NCBI GenBank assembly: GCA_035325905.1
Contig: DAOKYY010000014.1
Coordinates: 1-59,240 of the forward strand
Reading direction: 5' to 3'
Length of the DNA: 59,240 nucleotides
Source: DYGX01 sp035325905
GTDB taxonomy: Bacteria > Chloroflexota > Anaerolineae > Aggregatilineales > Aggregatilineaceae
Shown here piece by piece: positions 1 through 8,095 of the stretch. Position 1 is the first letter of the stretch. Every line of letters starts with the position of its first letter. Below the pieces are notes generated by a model. The model saw only the letters and a list, made by a program, of their open reading frames with translations, was not told the DNA's origin and made no database searches. The translations under genes and the position numbers were made by a program.

Positions 1-56
1 TCACCGTCATCTACGGCGCCTACGACCCGAACAATCCCTGGATTACGTGGGGCTAA
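1..56 (+). CDS. C-terminal tail of an unidentified gene (partial)
   Basis: Reading from base 3, an open frame ends in TAA at 54-56 and gives the last 17 residues of a protein that starts outside the window (ending ...DPNNPWITWG). The next 60 bases are non-coding and rich in AGC repeats, which fits the end of a gene. The fragment is too short to recognise a family. It could be a chance open frame, but the sharp change in composition after the stop favours a real gene end. Confidence 0.45.
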   Translation, partial: TVIYGAYDPNNPWITWG

Positions 57-100
57 GAGCAGCCAAGAACAGCAATATACAGCGAAAAGCAGCAAAAGCC
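57..100. repeat. 10-bp-phased AGC/GCT intergenic repeat, copy 1
   Basis: AGC recurs at 10-bp intervals (61, 71, 81, 91). The complementary strand contains GCTGCTTTTCGC (93 to 82), exactly the word found again at 42423-42434 and 54365-54376, also between genes. A/T-rich tracts fall once per helical turn. The function is unknown. Confidence 0.5.
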
Positions 101-117
101 ACGTTCGCCCGCTGCCT

Positions 118-735
118 TTACGGCGGCCTGAGAATCGCCCGGCCATAGATGCGGACGCTGCGCTCGGCCCCGTCGATGGGCAGAATGACGGACGAGGCGT
201 CTTCGATCTGGTCGCGCGTGACCCAGCGCGCTCCGCTTTCGGGCGGCGCGGCGAGCAGCATGCCCAAGACAGCGTCGTTCTTAAAGCTAACGCCGAACAC
301 TTCGAGGAAATAGTGGGTGAAGACGCCCCTCTGCCCGCCACGCGCCGTGACGCCTTCCTCCTCCGCCGTCCAGAGATGCTCCCAAGCGACATCGTCGGGC
401 GTCAGCGCGGGCAGCAGCCCCGTCTCCTCGACCAGCTCCTCGCGCAGCTCGCGGAACGGCGAGCGCTCGCGGCCCTGGCCGGAGTAAAACCACTCGCGGA
501 ACAGGGGCAGCTTGGCGCGCGGCAGATTGAATCTCAGATCGTCATTGTCCGGCGTTTCGAGAATGGCGGCGAAGGATGCCAGCCGGTCGTAGGCCGTGAT
601 CGTCAGCGCGCCGCCGATGGGAGAGAGAATGTACAGCCCATTCCGGCGCCGATCCGCGTTGAGCAGCAGCAGAAACCAGCCCTCGTGCTCGATGCGGCAC
701 AGGCTGGCGCAGCTCACGCGAATCCGGTCGGTCAT
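118..735 (-). CDS. Nudix-like domain protein (resembles SMODS-associated NUDIX type)
   Basis: 205 aa. The C-terminal half carries a Nudix-box-like helix near residues 94-108 (FRELREELVEETGL). This keeps the ExxEExGL core, but the Arg of the canonical REUxEExGU is Glu. The N-terminus (IRVSCASLCRI...FLLLLNADRR) resembles the stand-alone NUDIX domains known as partners of nucleotide-signalling defence systems. That family link is from memory and only moderate. GGGGAG precedes the ATG. No CD-NTase, SAVED or effector gene lies nearby, so a general nucleotide or NDP-sugar hydrolase remains equally possible. Confidence 0.6.
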   Translation of the reverse strand: MTDRIRVSCASLCRIEHEGWFLLLLNADRRRNGLYILSPIGGALTITAYDRLASFAAILETPDNDDLRFNLPRAKLPLFREWFYSGQGRERSPFRELREELVEETGLLPALTPDDVAWEHLWTAEEEGVTARGGQRGVFTHYFLEVFGVSFKNDAVLGMLLAAPPESGARWVTRDQIEDASSVILPIDGAERSVRIYGRAILRPP

Positions 736-925
736 CGGCGTCTCCCCGGCCCGGCGCGCCGCCGGGTCACTCCCGTTTCCTCATTTCTAAGATTGTGACG
801 CCGCGCCCCTGAAAACACAACCGCCCTTGCCACCACCGCCGACGGCGAGTAAGCTTAAACGCCGGGCCGCTGCCCCGGAGCGCCGCGCCCGGCGTTGCAC
901 CGTTGCCGTGGGTCTGGAATCGCTT

Positions 926-2206
926 GTGCCAACCAAAACCCTCCCGACCGAAACAACCCGTCGCAACACCCGCCTGACCATTCTGAATGGCGCGCTGATG
1001 ATCGGGACGACGAATTCGGTCGCCAGCCCGGATCTGGTGCTGACCGCTTTCGCCGCGCACCTGACCTCCAACCCGCTCATTCTCGGCCTGATCGCGCCGC
1101 TGCAAAACGCCACCTGGTCGCTGCCGCAAATCTGGACGATCGGCTGGCTGCGGCGCACGCGCTACGCGCTGCCGATGTATCACTACTCCGCCATTTTGCG
1201 GATGTTTAGCTGGATCGCGCTGGTGGTCGTGACGTTTCTGTTCCGCGATCCCGTGGTGCTGCTGCTGACGCTGATGCTGTTCGTGCTGATCGGCGGGCTG
1301 GCGGCGGGCGTGACCGGGCTGCCGTTCATCGAGGTAGTCGCCAAAGTCATCCCGGCGCGGCAGCGCGGGCTGGTCTTTGGCTGGCGCGGGGCGCTCGGCG
1401 GCGTGCTGGCGATCATCGGCGCGCCGGTGGTGCTGTTCTTCACCGGGCCGGATGTGCGCTTCGATTTTCCGCAGAACTACGCGCTGCTGTTCGTCTTCGC
1501 CGGTGTCACGCAGATGCTCGGCTTCTTCTCGTTCTCGCTGGTCAAAGAGCCGCCCTCCGAGCCAACGGAAGATCATCCCCGGCTTTCGCCCGGCCTGATC
1601 AAAACCATGTGGCGCGGGGATCGCAACTATCGCCGGTTCGTGAGCGGGCGCACGCTGTTTGAGCTATCGAGCATGGCGAACGGGCTGATCATCGTCTTCG
1701 CCAGCCAGCAGCTTGGCGTCCGCCTGGAGCTGGCCGGGTTTTACCTGCTGGTCAGCTCGATCCTGCGCCCGGTGTTCAGCGTCGCAGCGGGGCGCGTCAG
1801 CGTGCGGATCGGCAACCGCCTGCCGGTCTCGTTCGGGATGCTGGCCCAGGCGGCGGGCTGGCTGCTGCTTCTGCTGGCGCTGCCGCTTGGCGTGCGAGAC
1901 CGCGCCGCCGAGTATTATCTGATCCCGGTCTACGGGCTGACCGCGATCCAGAAGGGGCTGATCTTCGCCAACCTGATGGCGCTCGGGCTGAACGTCACGC
2001 CTGAAGACGAGCGCCCGTTGTACATGGGCGCGCTGAACACGTGGATCGGCGTAGTCAGCATCTTCGGCGCGCTCAACGGTGTGATCGCCAAAACAATCGG
2101 CTTCGAGGCGCTGTTCGCGCTGTCCACCGTGCTCTCGCTCGCCAGCGCGTGGCAGTTCATGACGCTACAGGAGCGGCTCGACGACGAGCCGCCCGGCGCG
2201 GACTGA
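926..2206 (+). CDS. MFS-type transporter
   Basis: About 426 aa with roughly 11-12 hydrophobic segments, arranged as two halves around a basic/acidic loop near the middle (KEPPSEPTEDH). This is the layout of a major facilitator protein. The substrate cannot be told from sequence. The frame is open back to a TTG at 827, but its first ~30 residues are Arg/Pro-rich and lack a ribosome site. GTG at 926 has GGAA about 8 bases upstream, and GTG at 908 is another option. dprA starts 12 bases after the stop, so the two are probably co-transcribed, although they have no evident functional link. Confidence 0.8.
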   Translation: MPTKTLPTETTRRNTRLTILNGALMIGTTNSVASPDLVLTAFAAHLTSNPLILGLIAPLQNATWSLPQIWTIGWLRRTRYALPMYHYSAILRMFSWIALVVVTFLFRDPVVLLLTLMLFVLIGGLAAGVTGLPFIEVVAKVIPARQRGLVFGWRGALGGVLAIIGAPVVLFFTGPDVRFDFPQNYALLFVFAGVTQMLGFFSFSLVKEPPSEPTEDHPRLSPGLIKTMWRGDRNYRRFVSGRTLFELSSMANGLIIVFASQQLGVRLELAGFYLLVSSILRPVFSVAAGRVSVRIGNRLPVSFGMLAQAAGWLLLLLALPLGVRDRAAEYYLIPVYGLTAIQKGLIFANLMALGLNVTPEDERPLYMGALNTWIGVVSIFGALNGVIAKTIGFEALFALSTVLSLASAWQFMTLQERLDDEPPGAD

Positions 2207-2218
2207 CGCGGCGATCCC

Positions 2219-3112
2219 GTGACCGCGCCGCGAACCCCTCACGAGCGCGCGCAGTGGATCGCGCTCAGCCTGGTCCCGCGCCTGGGACGCCGCACGCTGG
2301 AGCGCCTGCAAGCGCAGTTCGGATCGGCGGACGCGATCCTGGGCGCCAGCGAAGCCGAATTGCGCGCCGTGCCGCGCGTCGGCGCCAAGACCGCATCCGC
2401 CATTCTCAGCGCGGACCCGGCGGCGATCGAGGCCGCGCTGGAACGCTGGCGCGCCGGGGGGATCACGCCGCTGCTGCCGGACGACGCGGACTTTCCGGCG
2501 CGGCTGCGCGCGCTGGACGACGGCCCGGCGATTCTGTTCTGGCGCGGGAGGCCACTGCCCGACGGCGCGCCCGCCGCTGCGATCGTCGGCACGCGCCGCC
2601 CGACTCGCGCCGCTCATGCGCTGGCGTCGGCGCTGGCCGAAGCCCTGGCGCGGGCCGGGTGGACGGTCGTCAGCGGGCTGGCGCTGGGGATCGACACGGC
2701 GGCGCACAGCGGGGCGCTGCGCGGCGGGATCACGGCGGCGGTGCTCGGCAGCGGGCTGGCGACCATCTATCCGCCGTCGAATACCGGGCTTGCGGCCCAG
2801 ATCGCCGCGCGCGGGGCGCTGCTCTCCGAGGTGCATCCTGACGCGACGCCGAACAGCCCGTCGCTGGTCGCGCGCAACCGCCTGATCGCCGGTTTGGCGG
2901 ATGTCGTGATCGTGGTCGAGGCCGGGATCGACAGCGGCAGCCTGCACGCCGCGCGCTTCGCGCACGCCTACGGGCGCGCAGTGCTCGCCGGACCAAGCGA
3001 CGCCGCCGGCAACCGCAGCTTGCTGGCGCAGGGCGCGCACCGTCTGCCCGCCGATCCTGCCAGCTGGGTCGAAAGCGTGCAGCGGTTCCGTCTGCCCGAT
3101 AGCTCGCCGTAG
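2219..3112 (+). CDS. dprA: DNA-processing protein DprA
   Basis: 297 aa, a cytoplasmic protein that binds incoming single-stranded DNA and loads RecA during natural transformation. An N-terminal helix-hairpin-helix-like part (residues ~10-65) precedes the Rossmann-type DprA core. The core has the family motifs VGTRRPT, SGLALGIDTAAHSGAL, IYPPSN, RNRLIAGLADVVIVVEA and SGSLHAARFAHAYGR in the right order. The C-terminal winged-helix domain of many DprA proteins is short or absent here. GTG start, 12 bases after the MFS gene. Its presence means only that the lineage keeps DprA. No other competence gene is in the window. Confidence 0.95.
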   Translation: MTAPRTPHERAQWIALSLVPRLGRRTLERLQAQFGSADAILGASEAELRAVPRVGAKTASAILSADPAAIEAALERWRAGGITPLLPDDADFPARLRALDDGPAILFWRGRPLPDGAPAAAIVGTRRPTRAAHALASALAEALARAGWTVVSGLALGIDTAAHSGALRGGITAAVLGSGLATIYPPSNTGLAAQIAARGALLSEVHPDATPNSPSLVARNRLIAGLADVVIVVEAGIDSGSLHAARFAHAYGRAVLAGPSDAAGNRSLLAQGAHRLPADPASWVESVQRFRLPDSSP

Positions 3113-3508
3113 CGGCCCGGCTGTCCGCCCGGATGCCACGTGCCGGAATCCCGGCAAACTGCGGCTTTCCCTCCGGCGGGGGCCGCTTGCGCTGGCTGGC
3201 GAATTCGCGTAGAATGACTGTATGTTTGAAACGTGTTTGGGTAAAGTATGTGAAAAATCTGTGAATTCGCGGGGAAGCGAGCGTAAAAGTTCGTGAATCT
3301 GAACGGTCGTTCCATCGTAATCGTTTGAAACCATGTATAATGCGGTCAGGCTGCCCGCGACCCTATGGGCAGCGATGGAAGGCGTCTATCCGGCTCGATT
3401 GTCCGTGTGATCGCCCTGAGCGCTGCTATCCTCCGCTCCACCAGGCGGATCACGGGCTGAGACATTGACCACATTCCGGGCGCTAGACTACCTGAGGAGT
3501 GCCTGATT
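3113..3508. other. Intergenic region with AT-rich segment and promoter-like sites
   Basis: A 396-base gap between dprA and the next gene. Bases 3215-3345 are clearly AT-richer than the surroundings. They contain TTGAAA (3226-3231) and a perfect -10 hexamer TATAAT at 3336-3341, but no good -35 lies 16-18 bases before the latter. If transcription starts near 3348, the next gene would have a leader of about 160 nt. No RNA gene or conserved riboswitch was recognised. Confidence 0.5.
3336..3341 (+). promoter_or_regulatory. Candidate -10 element
   Basis: Perfect TATAAT, preceded directly by TG and followed by GC. The -35 region is not recognisable. It probably drives the gene at 3509. Confidence 0.4.
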
Positions 3509-4279
3509 ATGACGCGCGATATCCATCGAGCACCCAGCCGGCTGGCGTCGTCTCGCCCTGAATCAAGCTGGAAAACCCATTCGACGCTCCCCTCCGATCA
3601 GGGCGTCTTTCCCGCGCGCGGCACCTCCCTGCGCGACCCCAGCGATTACGACCTAGAGCAGGATATCGCCGACGGCGTGCCGGGCGTTTCGCCCATCCAC
3701 GACAGCTACGAGCGGCCCTACGAGCCGCTGGTCTACGATGCGACGCCTGAAGCGCCGCCGCTGCGCGACACGACCGCCGACGATGGCCGCCCCATTCACG
3801 AGATCGGGGAGATTGATGCCGCCAGCTCGTATCGCCCCATCCCGGCGGTCCGATCAAGCGGCAACGGCCACGCCAAGGCCGGAATAGGCCGCCGCACGCC
3901 GCAGCGCCCGCCGGTCGAGCCGGACTATTCCCCGCCCGCGCCGCCGCGCGTCGCGGTTGAGAGCGAAGTGGCCGAGACAGCCTACGATTTCGCGCAGCAG
4001 CGCGGCGAGTTGTCGCCCTCCGACCAATACCAGCTTTTGCTCTACAACACGCAGCTTTACGATGACGAGTGGAAGCTGCTCCGCATCCAGGCCGCCAAAG
4101 AGGGCCGCTGGCTGCGCGCGTTTCTGATCCCGCGCCACTCCAAAATGGACCTGGCCGAGGCGCAGCGGAATGGGCGGTTGCTGCAAATCGTGATCGACAC
4201 CTGCGGCAACACGCTGGTGCAGGAGCCGAAGAAGCCGGGGCTGTTGCGCCGCCTGCTCAACTGGCTCTATGGGCGGTAG
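3509..4279 (+). CDS. Hypothetical protein, acidic/disordered N-half
   Basis: 256 aa, no family recognised. Residues 1-150 are low-complexity, rich in Pro, Asp and Arg, and likely disordered. Residues ~155-250 look folded: a helix-rich stretch (YQLLLYNTQLYDDEWKLLR), a basic segment (RAFLIPRHSKMD) and a basic, aromatic C-terminus (LLRRLLNWLYGR) that could contact membrane. There is no signal peptide or membrane helix. GAGGAG sits 11 bases before the ATG. It is a stand-alone gene ending at a strong bidirectional terminator. The folded part might bind DNA or lipid, but this is only an impression. Confidence 0.65.
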   Translation: MTRDIHRAPSRLASSRPESSWKTHSTLPSDQGVFPARGTSLRDPSDYDLEQDIADGVPGVSPIHDSYERPYEPLVYDATPEAPPLRDTTADDGRPIHEIGEIDAASSYRPIPAVRSSGNGHAKAGIGRRTPQRPPVEPDYSPPAPPRVAVESEVAETAYDFAQQRGELSPSDQYQLLLYNTQLYDDEWKLLRIQAAKEGRWLRAFLIPRHSKMDLAEAQRNGRLLQIVIDTCGNTLVQEPKKPGLLRRLLNWLYGR

Positions 4280-4316
4280 ACTCAGCCCCGCGCCACGACC
4301 GGGCTTCGACGCACAA

Positions 4317-4347
4317 AAAACGCCCTGGATGCGCTCCGGGGCGTTTT
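4317..4347. terminator. Bidirectional rho-independent terminator
   Basis: AAAACGCCC (4317-4325) pairs with GGGCGTTTT (4339-4347), with A-rich and T-rich flanks on the two sides. It lies between convergent genes (3509+ and 4373-) and can serve both. Confidence 0.85.
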
Positions 4348-4372
4348 GGTGTCTCGTCAGCGGGCGAAAAAG

Positions 4373-5875
4373 CTACAGCCCGTAGATCTCGCTGTATTTG
4401 GCGCGCAGATAGCGCATGAATGAGTGATATTGCAGCGGTTCGCCGGTCACGCGCTCCGTCAGCTCCGCCGGCCAGTACTTGCGCCCGTGCACATGAATAT
4501 TGGTGCGCAGCCACTCGAGCAGCGGCGCGAAGTTCCCCCGCGCGATCTCGTCCGGGATCGAGGGCACGTCCGCCAGCGCCTTATCCCAATACTGGACCGA
4601 GAGCAGCGTGCCGAGCGCGTAGGTCGGGAAGTAGCCGACCAGCCCGGACGACCAGTGCACATCCTGCAAAATACCTTCTTTGTCGCTGGGCGGGGTGATG
4701 CCCAGGTATTCCTGCATCTTCGCGTTCCAGGCGTCAGGCGCATCCTTGAAGGCGAGCTTGCCTTCGAGCAGGTCGTTCTCCATCTCGAAGCGCAGCATGA
4801 TGTGCAGGTTGTAGGTCACTTCGTCGGCCTCGACGCGGATCAGCGAGCGCGAGACGAAGTTGATCGCCCGGTAGAACGCATCGAGATCGACCCCGCCAAG
4901 CTGCTCCGGGAAGGTCTGCTGGAGCTGCGGATAGAAATGCTGCCAGAACGGCTTGCCGCGCCCGACCAGGTTTTCCCACAGGCGCGACTGGCTTTCGTGC
5001 ACCCCAAGCGACGTGCCGCCTGCCAGCGGCGTGCCTTCCAGCCGCTGATCGCTGCCCTGCTCATAGAGCGCGTGCCCGGCCTCGTGGACCGAGCTAAACA
5101 GCGCCGAGGGCAGGAAGTCCGGCAGATAGCGGGTCGTGATCCGCACATCGTTGATTGAGAAATTGGTCGTGAAGGGATGGACGGCCTTGTCCTGGCGCCC
5201 GCGCTCGAAATCGTAGCCGAGCTTCTTGATCACATCCAGCCCAAACACCGCCTGCTTGTCGACATCGTAGTGCAGGTGCAGCATCGAGTGATCGACGGCG
5301 TCGAGCCGCTCGAAAATCTGCTGCACGAAGGGCACCAGCTCGGCGCGCAGCCCGGAGAACACCTCGGCGACCTGCCCGGTCTTCATGCCCGGCTCGAACT
5401 GGTCGAGCAGCGCGTCGTAGGGGCGGTCTTCGTAGCCGAGCGCCTCCGCCTTCTGGCGCATCAGGTCGTAGATGCGCTCCAGGGTCGGGGCGAAGGCGGC
5501 GTAATCGCTCGTCTCCCGCGCCTTGACCCAGACCTCGTGCGCGCGGGCCGTCTCCCGCGCGATGGCCTCGACCAGCGTGGTCGGCAGCTTCGTTTCGAGG
5601 TCGTAGTCGTGGCGCACGACGCGCACCAGCGCGGCCTCGAAACTATCGCCATCCATCCCCTGGACCGCGCGTTCGGCTTCTTCGAGCAGCCGGCCGGTCT
5701 TCTCGTCCACGAACATCTCATGCGCGATCTTCGAGATCGTTGCCAAGTGCTCGGCGCGCGCCTCGGCCCCTCCCGGCGGCATCATGGTCTGCTGGTCCCA
5801 ACCCAGGATCGCGCCAATCTGGCCCAGGCGGACGACATCCGCAAGGTGCGCCTGCAATTGCTGTATGGGTTCCAT
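4373..5875 (-). CDS. M32 family metallocarboxypeptidase (carboxypeptidase Taq)
   Basis: About 500 aa, the usual M32 length. It removes C-terminal residues from peptides in the cytoplasm with a catalytic metal. The zinc site HEAGH is at residues 264-268, followed by the family HES motif (HESQSRLWEN, ~293) and the conserved DVRITTRY upstream (~243). The frame is open to 5971, but the ATG at 5875 (MEPIQQ) gives the standard N-terminus and has an AAAGAG site; the extra 32 codons are basic and unrelated. Monocistronic, facing the terminator at 4317-4347. All hallmark residues are present, so it is likely active. Confidence 0.95.
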   Translation of the reverse strand: MEPIQQLQAHLADVVRLGQIGAILGWDQQTMMPPGGAEARAEHLATISKIAHEMFVDEKTGRLLEEAERAVQGMDGDSFEAALVRVVRHDYDLETKLPTTLVEAIARETARAHEVWVKARETSDYAAFAPTLERIYDLMRQKAEALGYEDRPYDALLDQFEPGMKTGQVAEVFSGLRAELVPFVQQIFERLDAVDHSMLHLHYDVDKQAVFGLDVIKKLGYDFERGRQDKAVHPFTTNFSINDVRITTRYLPDFLPSALFSSVHEAGHALYEQGSDQRLEGTPLAGGTSLGVHESQSRLWENLVGRGKPFWQHFYPQLQQTFPEQLGGVDLDAFYRAINFVSRSLIRVEADEVTYNLHIMLRFEMENDLLEGKLAFKDAPDAWNAKMQEYLGITPPSDKEGILQDVHWSSGLVGYFPTYALGTLLSVQYWDKALADVPSIPDEIARGNFAPLLEWLRTNIHVHGRKYWPAELTERVTGEPLQYHSFMRYLRAKYSEIYGL

Positions 5876-6066
5876 ATCTGCTCTTTCTGGGTCTCTTTCT
5901 GCTGCAAGAATCTTCGCGGAGCTTCCGCATGAATATACGCGCAACAGGGCCGATCTTGCCAATGACGCCAACTCCTGACGCCGCGCCGTAATAGAATCAA
6001 AACCGGGGGCAGCGCGCGCGCCGCCCCCGGCTCGCTCAGGGCAAAATCAGACCGCCCTGGCAGGTT

Positions 6067-7707
6067 TTACATCATCCCGTCCATGCCGCCGCCACCCATC
6101 GGCATGGGCGGCTCCTTCTCGGGCAGGTCGGTGATCAGCGCTTCGGTCGTCAGCATCATCCCGGCGATGCTGGTCGCGTTCTCCAGCGCGCCACGAGTCA
6201 CCTTCGCGGGGTCGATGATCCCGGCCTTGATCATGTCGACGAACTCGCCTGTCATCACATCGTAGCCGATGTTGGTGTTGTTCTGGGCCTTCTGCTCGTT
6301 GATGACCTGCTGCTGGATCACGCCGCCGTCGAGGCCCGCGTTCGACACGATGCCGCGCATCGGCATCTGGAGCGCGCGGCGCACGATCTGAACGCCGGTG
6401 TTGGCGTCGTCGGAGTCGAGCTTGAGGTTATCCAGCGCGTGCATCGCGTTGATCAGCGCCACGCCGCCACCCGGCACGATCCCTTCCTCGACCGCCGCGC
6501 GGGTCGCGCTCAGCGCGTCTTCCACGCGGTGCTTCTTTTCCTTCAGCTCGGTCTCGGTCGCCGCGCCGACGCCGATCACCGCCACGCCGCCGCTCAGCTT
6601 CGCCAGACGCTCCTGGAGCTTCTCGCGGTCGTAGTCGCTGGTGGAGTTCTCGATCTCGATGCGAATCGACTCGATGCGCCCGCGAATGGCTTTCTCGTCG
6701 CCCGCGCCTTCGACAATCGTGGTCTCGTTCTTGGTCGCGACGACCTTGCCCGCGCGGCCCAGATCGTCGATCGTCACCGAGTCGAGCTTGCGCCCCAGTT
6801 CCTCAGTGATGACGGTGCCGCCGGTCAGCGCCGCGATGTCGCCCAGCATGGCCTTGCGGCGGTCGCCGAAGCCCGGCGCCTTGACGGCCAGCACGTTGAG
6901 CATCCCGCGCAGCTTGTTGAGCACCAGGGTCGCCAGCGCCTCGCCGTCGACATCCTCGGCGATGATCACCAGCTCGCGCTTGCCGATTTGCAGCAGCTTC
7001 TCAAGGATCGGCACGAGGTCCGACGCCGCCGAAATCTTCTTGTCGTGAATCAGGATGTAGGCGTCGTTGATCACCGCTTCCATCGTGTCGGGGCTGGTGA
7101 TGAAGTAGGGCGAAATATAGCCCCGGTCAAACTGCATCCCTTCGACATAATTGGTCTCGAACGCCAGGCCCTTGCTTTCCTCGACGGTGATGACGCCGTC
7201 CTTGCCGACCTTGTCCATCACGTCGGCGATCAGGTCGCCGATCTCACGGTCCTGGGCGCTGATGGCGGCCACCGAGGCGATCTCTTCCTTGGTGCTGATG
7301 TCAATCGCCATGTCGCTGATAGCCTTCGACACGGCCTCAGCCGCGGCGTCCATGCCGCGCTTGAGCAGCATCGGGTTGGCGCCCGCCGCCAGGTTGCGCA
7401 GGCCCTCAGTCACCATCGAGTAGGCCAGCACGGTCGCGGTGGTCGTGCCGTCGCCGGCGATGTCGTTGGTCTTGGTCGCGGCTTCTTTCAGAAGCTGAGC
7501 GCCCATATTCTCATAGGGGTTCTCGAGTTCGATTTCTTTCGCTACCGACACGCCGTCGTGGGTGATGGTCGGCGCGCCGAATTTCTTGTCAATGGCGACG
7601 TTGCGCCCTTTGGGGCCGAGCGTCGTCATGACGGCCTTCGCCAGGGTGTCGATCCCGGCCTTCAGGCTGGTGCGCGCATCTTGATCGAAAACGAGCTGCT
7701 TCGCCAT
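6067..7707 (-). CDS. groEL: Chaperonin GroEL (60 kDa)
   Basis: 546 aa, full length. The subunit of the double-ring ATP-driven folding chamber. ATP-site motifs (TLGPKGRNVAI near residue 29, GDGTTTATVL near 86), the KAPGFGDRRK apical-domain motif and the C-terminal GGM-rich tail are all present. GAGGAG precedes the ATG. groES is not adjacent: the upstream neighbour is divergent and unrelated, so the co-chaperonin must lie elsewhere, possibly with a second groEL. A near-consensus promoter flanked by two CIRCE operators lies about 220 bases upstream, which predicts HrcA repression and heat induction. Confidence 0.98.
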   Translation of the reverse strand: MAKQLVFDQDARTSLKAGIDTLAKAVMTTLGPKGRNVAIDKKFGAPTITHDGVSVAKEIELENPYENMGAQLLKEAATKTNDIAGDGTTTATVLAYSMVTEGLRNLAAGANPMLLKRGMDAAAEAVSKAISDMAIDISTKEEIASVAAISAQDREIGDLIADVMDKVGKDGVITVEESKGLAFETNYVEGMQFDRGYISPYFITSPDTMEAVINDAYILIHDKKISAASDLVPILEKLLQIGKRELVIIAEDVDGEALATLVLNKLRGMLNVLAVKAPGFGDRRKAMLGDIAALTGGTVITEELGRKLDSVTIDDLGRAGKVVATKNETTIVEGAGDEKAIRGRIESIRIEIENSTSDYDREKLQERLAKLSGGVAVIGVGAATETELKEKKHRVEDALSATRAAVEEGIVPGGGVALINAMHALDNLKLDSDDANTGVQIVRRALQMPMRGIVSNAGLDGGVIQQQVINEQKAQNNTNIGYDVMTGEFVDMIKAGIIDPAKVTRGALENATSIAGMMLTTEALITDLPEKEPPMPMGGGGMDGMM

Positions 7708-7908
7708 AGGGTAATGACTCCTCTGCTTGTGTGTTTACCGTCGCTTGCGTAAGCGCGATCAGACCGCTGGGCAACTGTCCCGAACAACGTCAGGTGAGGT
7801 CAGTTTAGTCGCTGCGCCTCGCCTGTGCGGGGAGATCAATGCCACGTTATCGATCTTTACCGCACTTGCATAAGAAACACGTATAAAGCGCATCAGAAGT
7901 CCGCAAGA

Positions 7909-7935
7909 TTAGCAGTCTCCATCAGCGATTGCTAA
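7909..7935. promoter_or_regulatory. CIRCE operator 2 (HrcA site)
   Basis: TTAGCAGTC, 9-base spacer, GATTGCTAA. The half-sites match each other at 8 of 9 positions and the CIRCE consensus (TTAGCACTC-N9-GAGTGCTAA) at 16 of 18. It covers the predicted groEL start point just downstream of the -10 box. Confidence 0.8.
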
Positions 7936-7962
7936 TTCTACGCCCAAAATTAGCACTGTCAA
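7935..7962 (-). promoter_or_regulatory. groEL promoter (sigma-70 type)
   Basis: On the minus strand TTGACA (7962-7957), a 16-base spacer and TAGAAT (7940-7935) form a near-consensus housekeeping promoter. The -35 lies inside one CIRCE and the -10 abuts the other. The predicted start near 7928 leaves a leader of about 220 nt before groEL. Confidence 0.75.
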
Positions 7963-7976
7963 GGCAGGAGTGCTAT
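7950..7976. promoter_or_regulatory. CIRCE operator 1 (HrcA site)
   Basis: TTAGCACTG, 9-base spacer, GAGTGCTAT: 16 of 18 positions match the CIRCE consensus. It overlaps the -35 box of the groEL promoter. Its centre is 41 bases from that of CIRCE 2, about four helical turns. Confidence 0.88.
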
Positions 7977-8095
7977 CTCGCGGCACAATCGCGGCGCGAT
8001 GTGGGCGGCGCGTACCCCTCCGCGCCAGGATCGGTTACTCTTAATAAAGGAGGGGCGCTTTGAAAGAGATTCCGCTTCTTGGAAAGGAGCTTTGT

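Noticed and set aside
1..735. CBASS-type defence system based on the Nudix-like gene
   Set aside because: No CD-NTase, effector or ancillary gene is present in the visible flank; one domain resemblance is not enough.
2165..3334. 389-codon minus-strand frame over dprA
   Set aside because: Antisense to dprA and spanning the AT-rich gap; Arg-rich with no domain.
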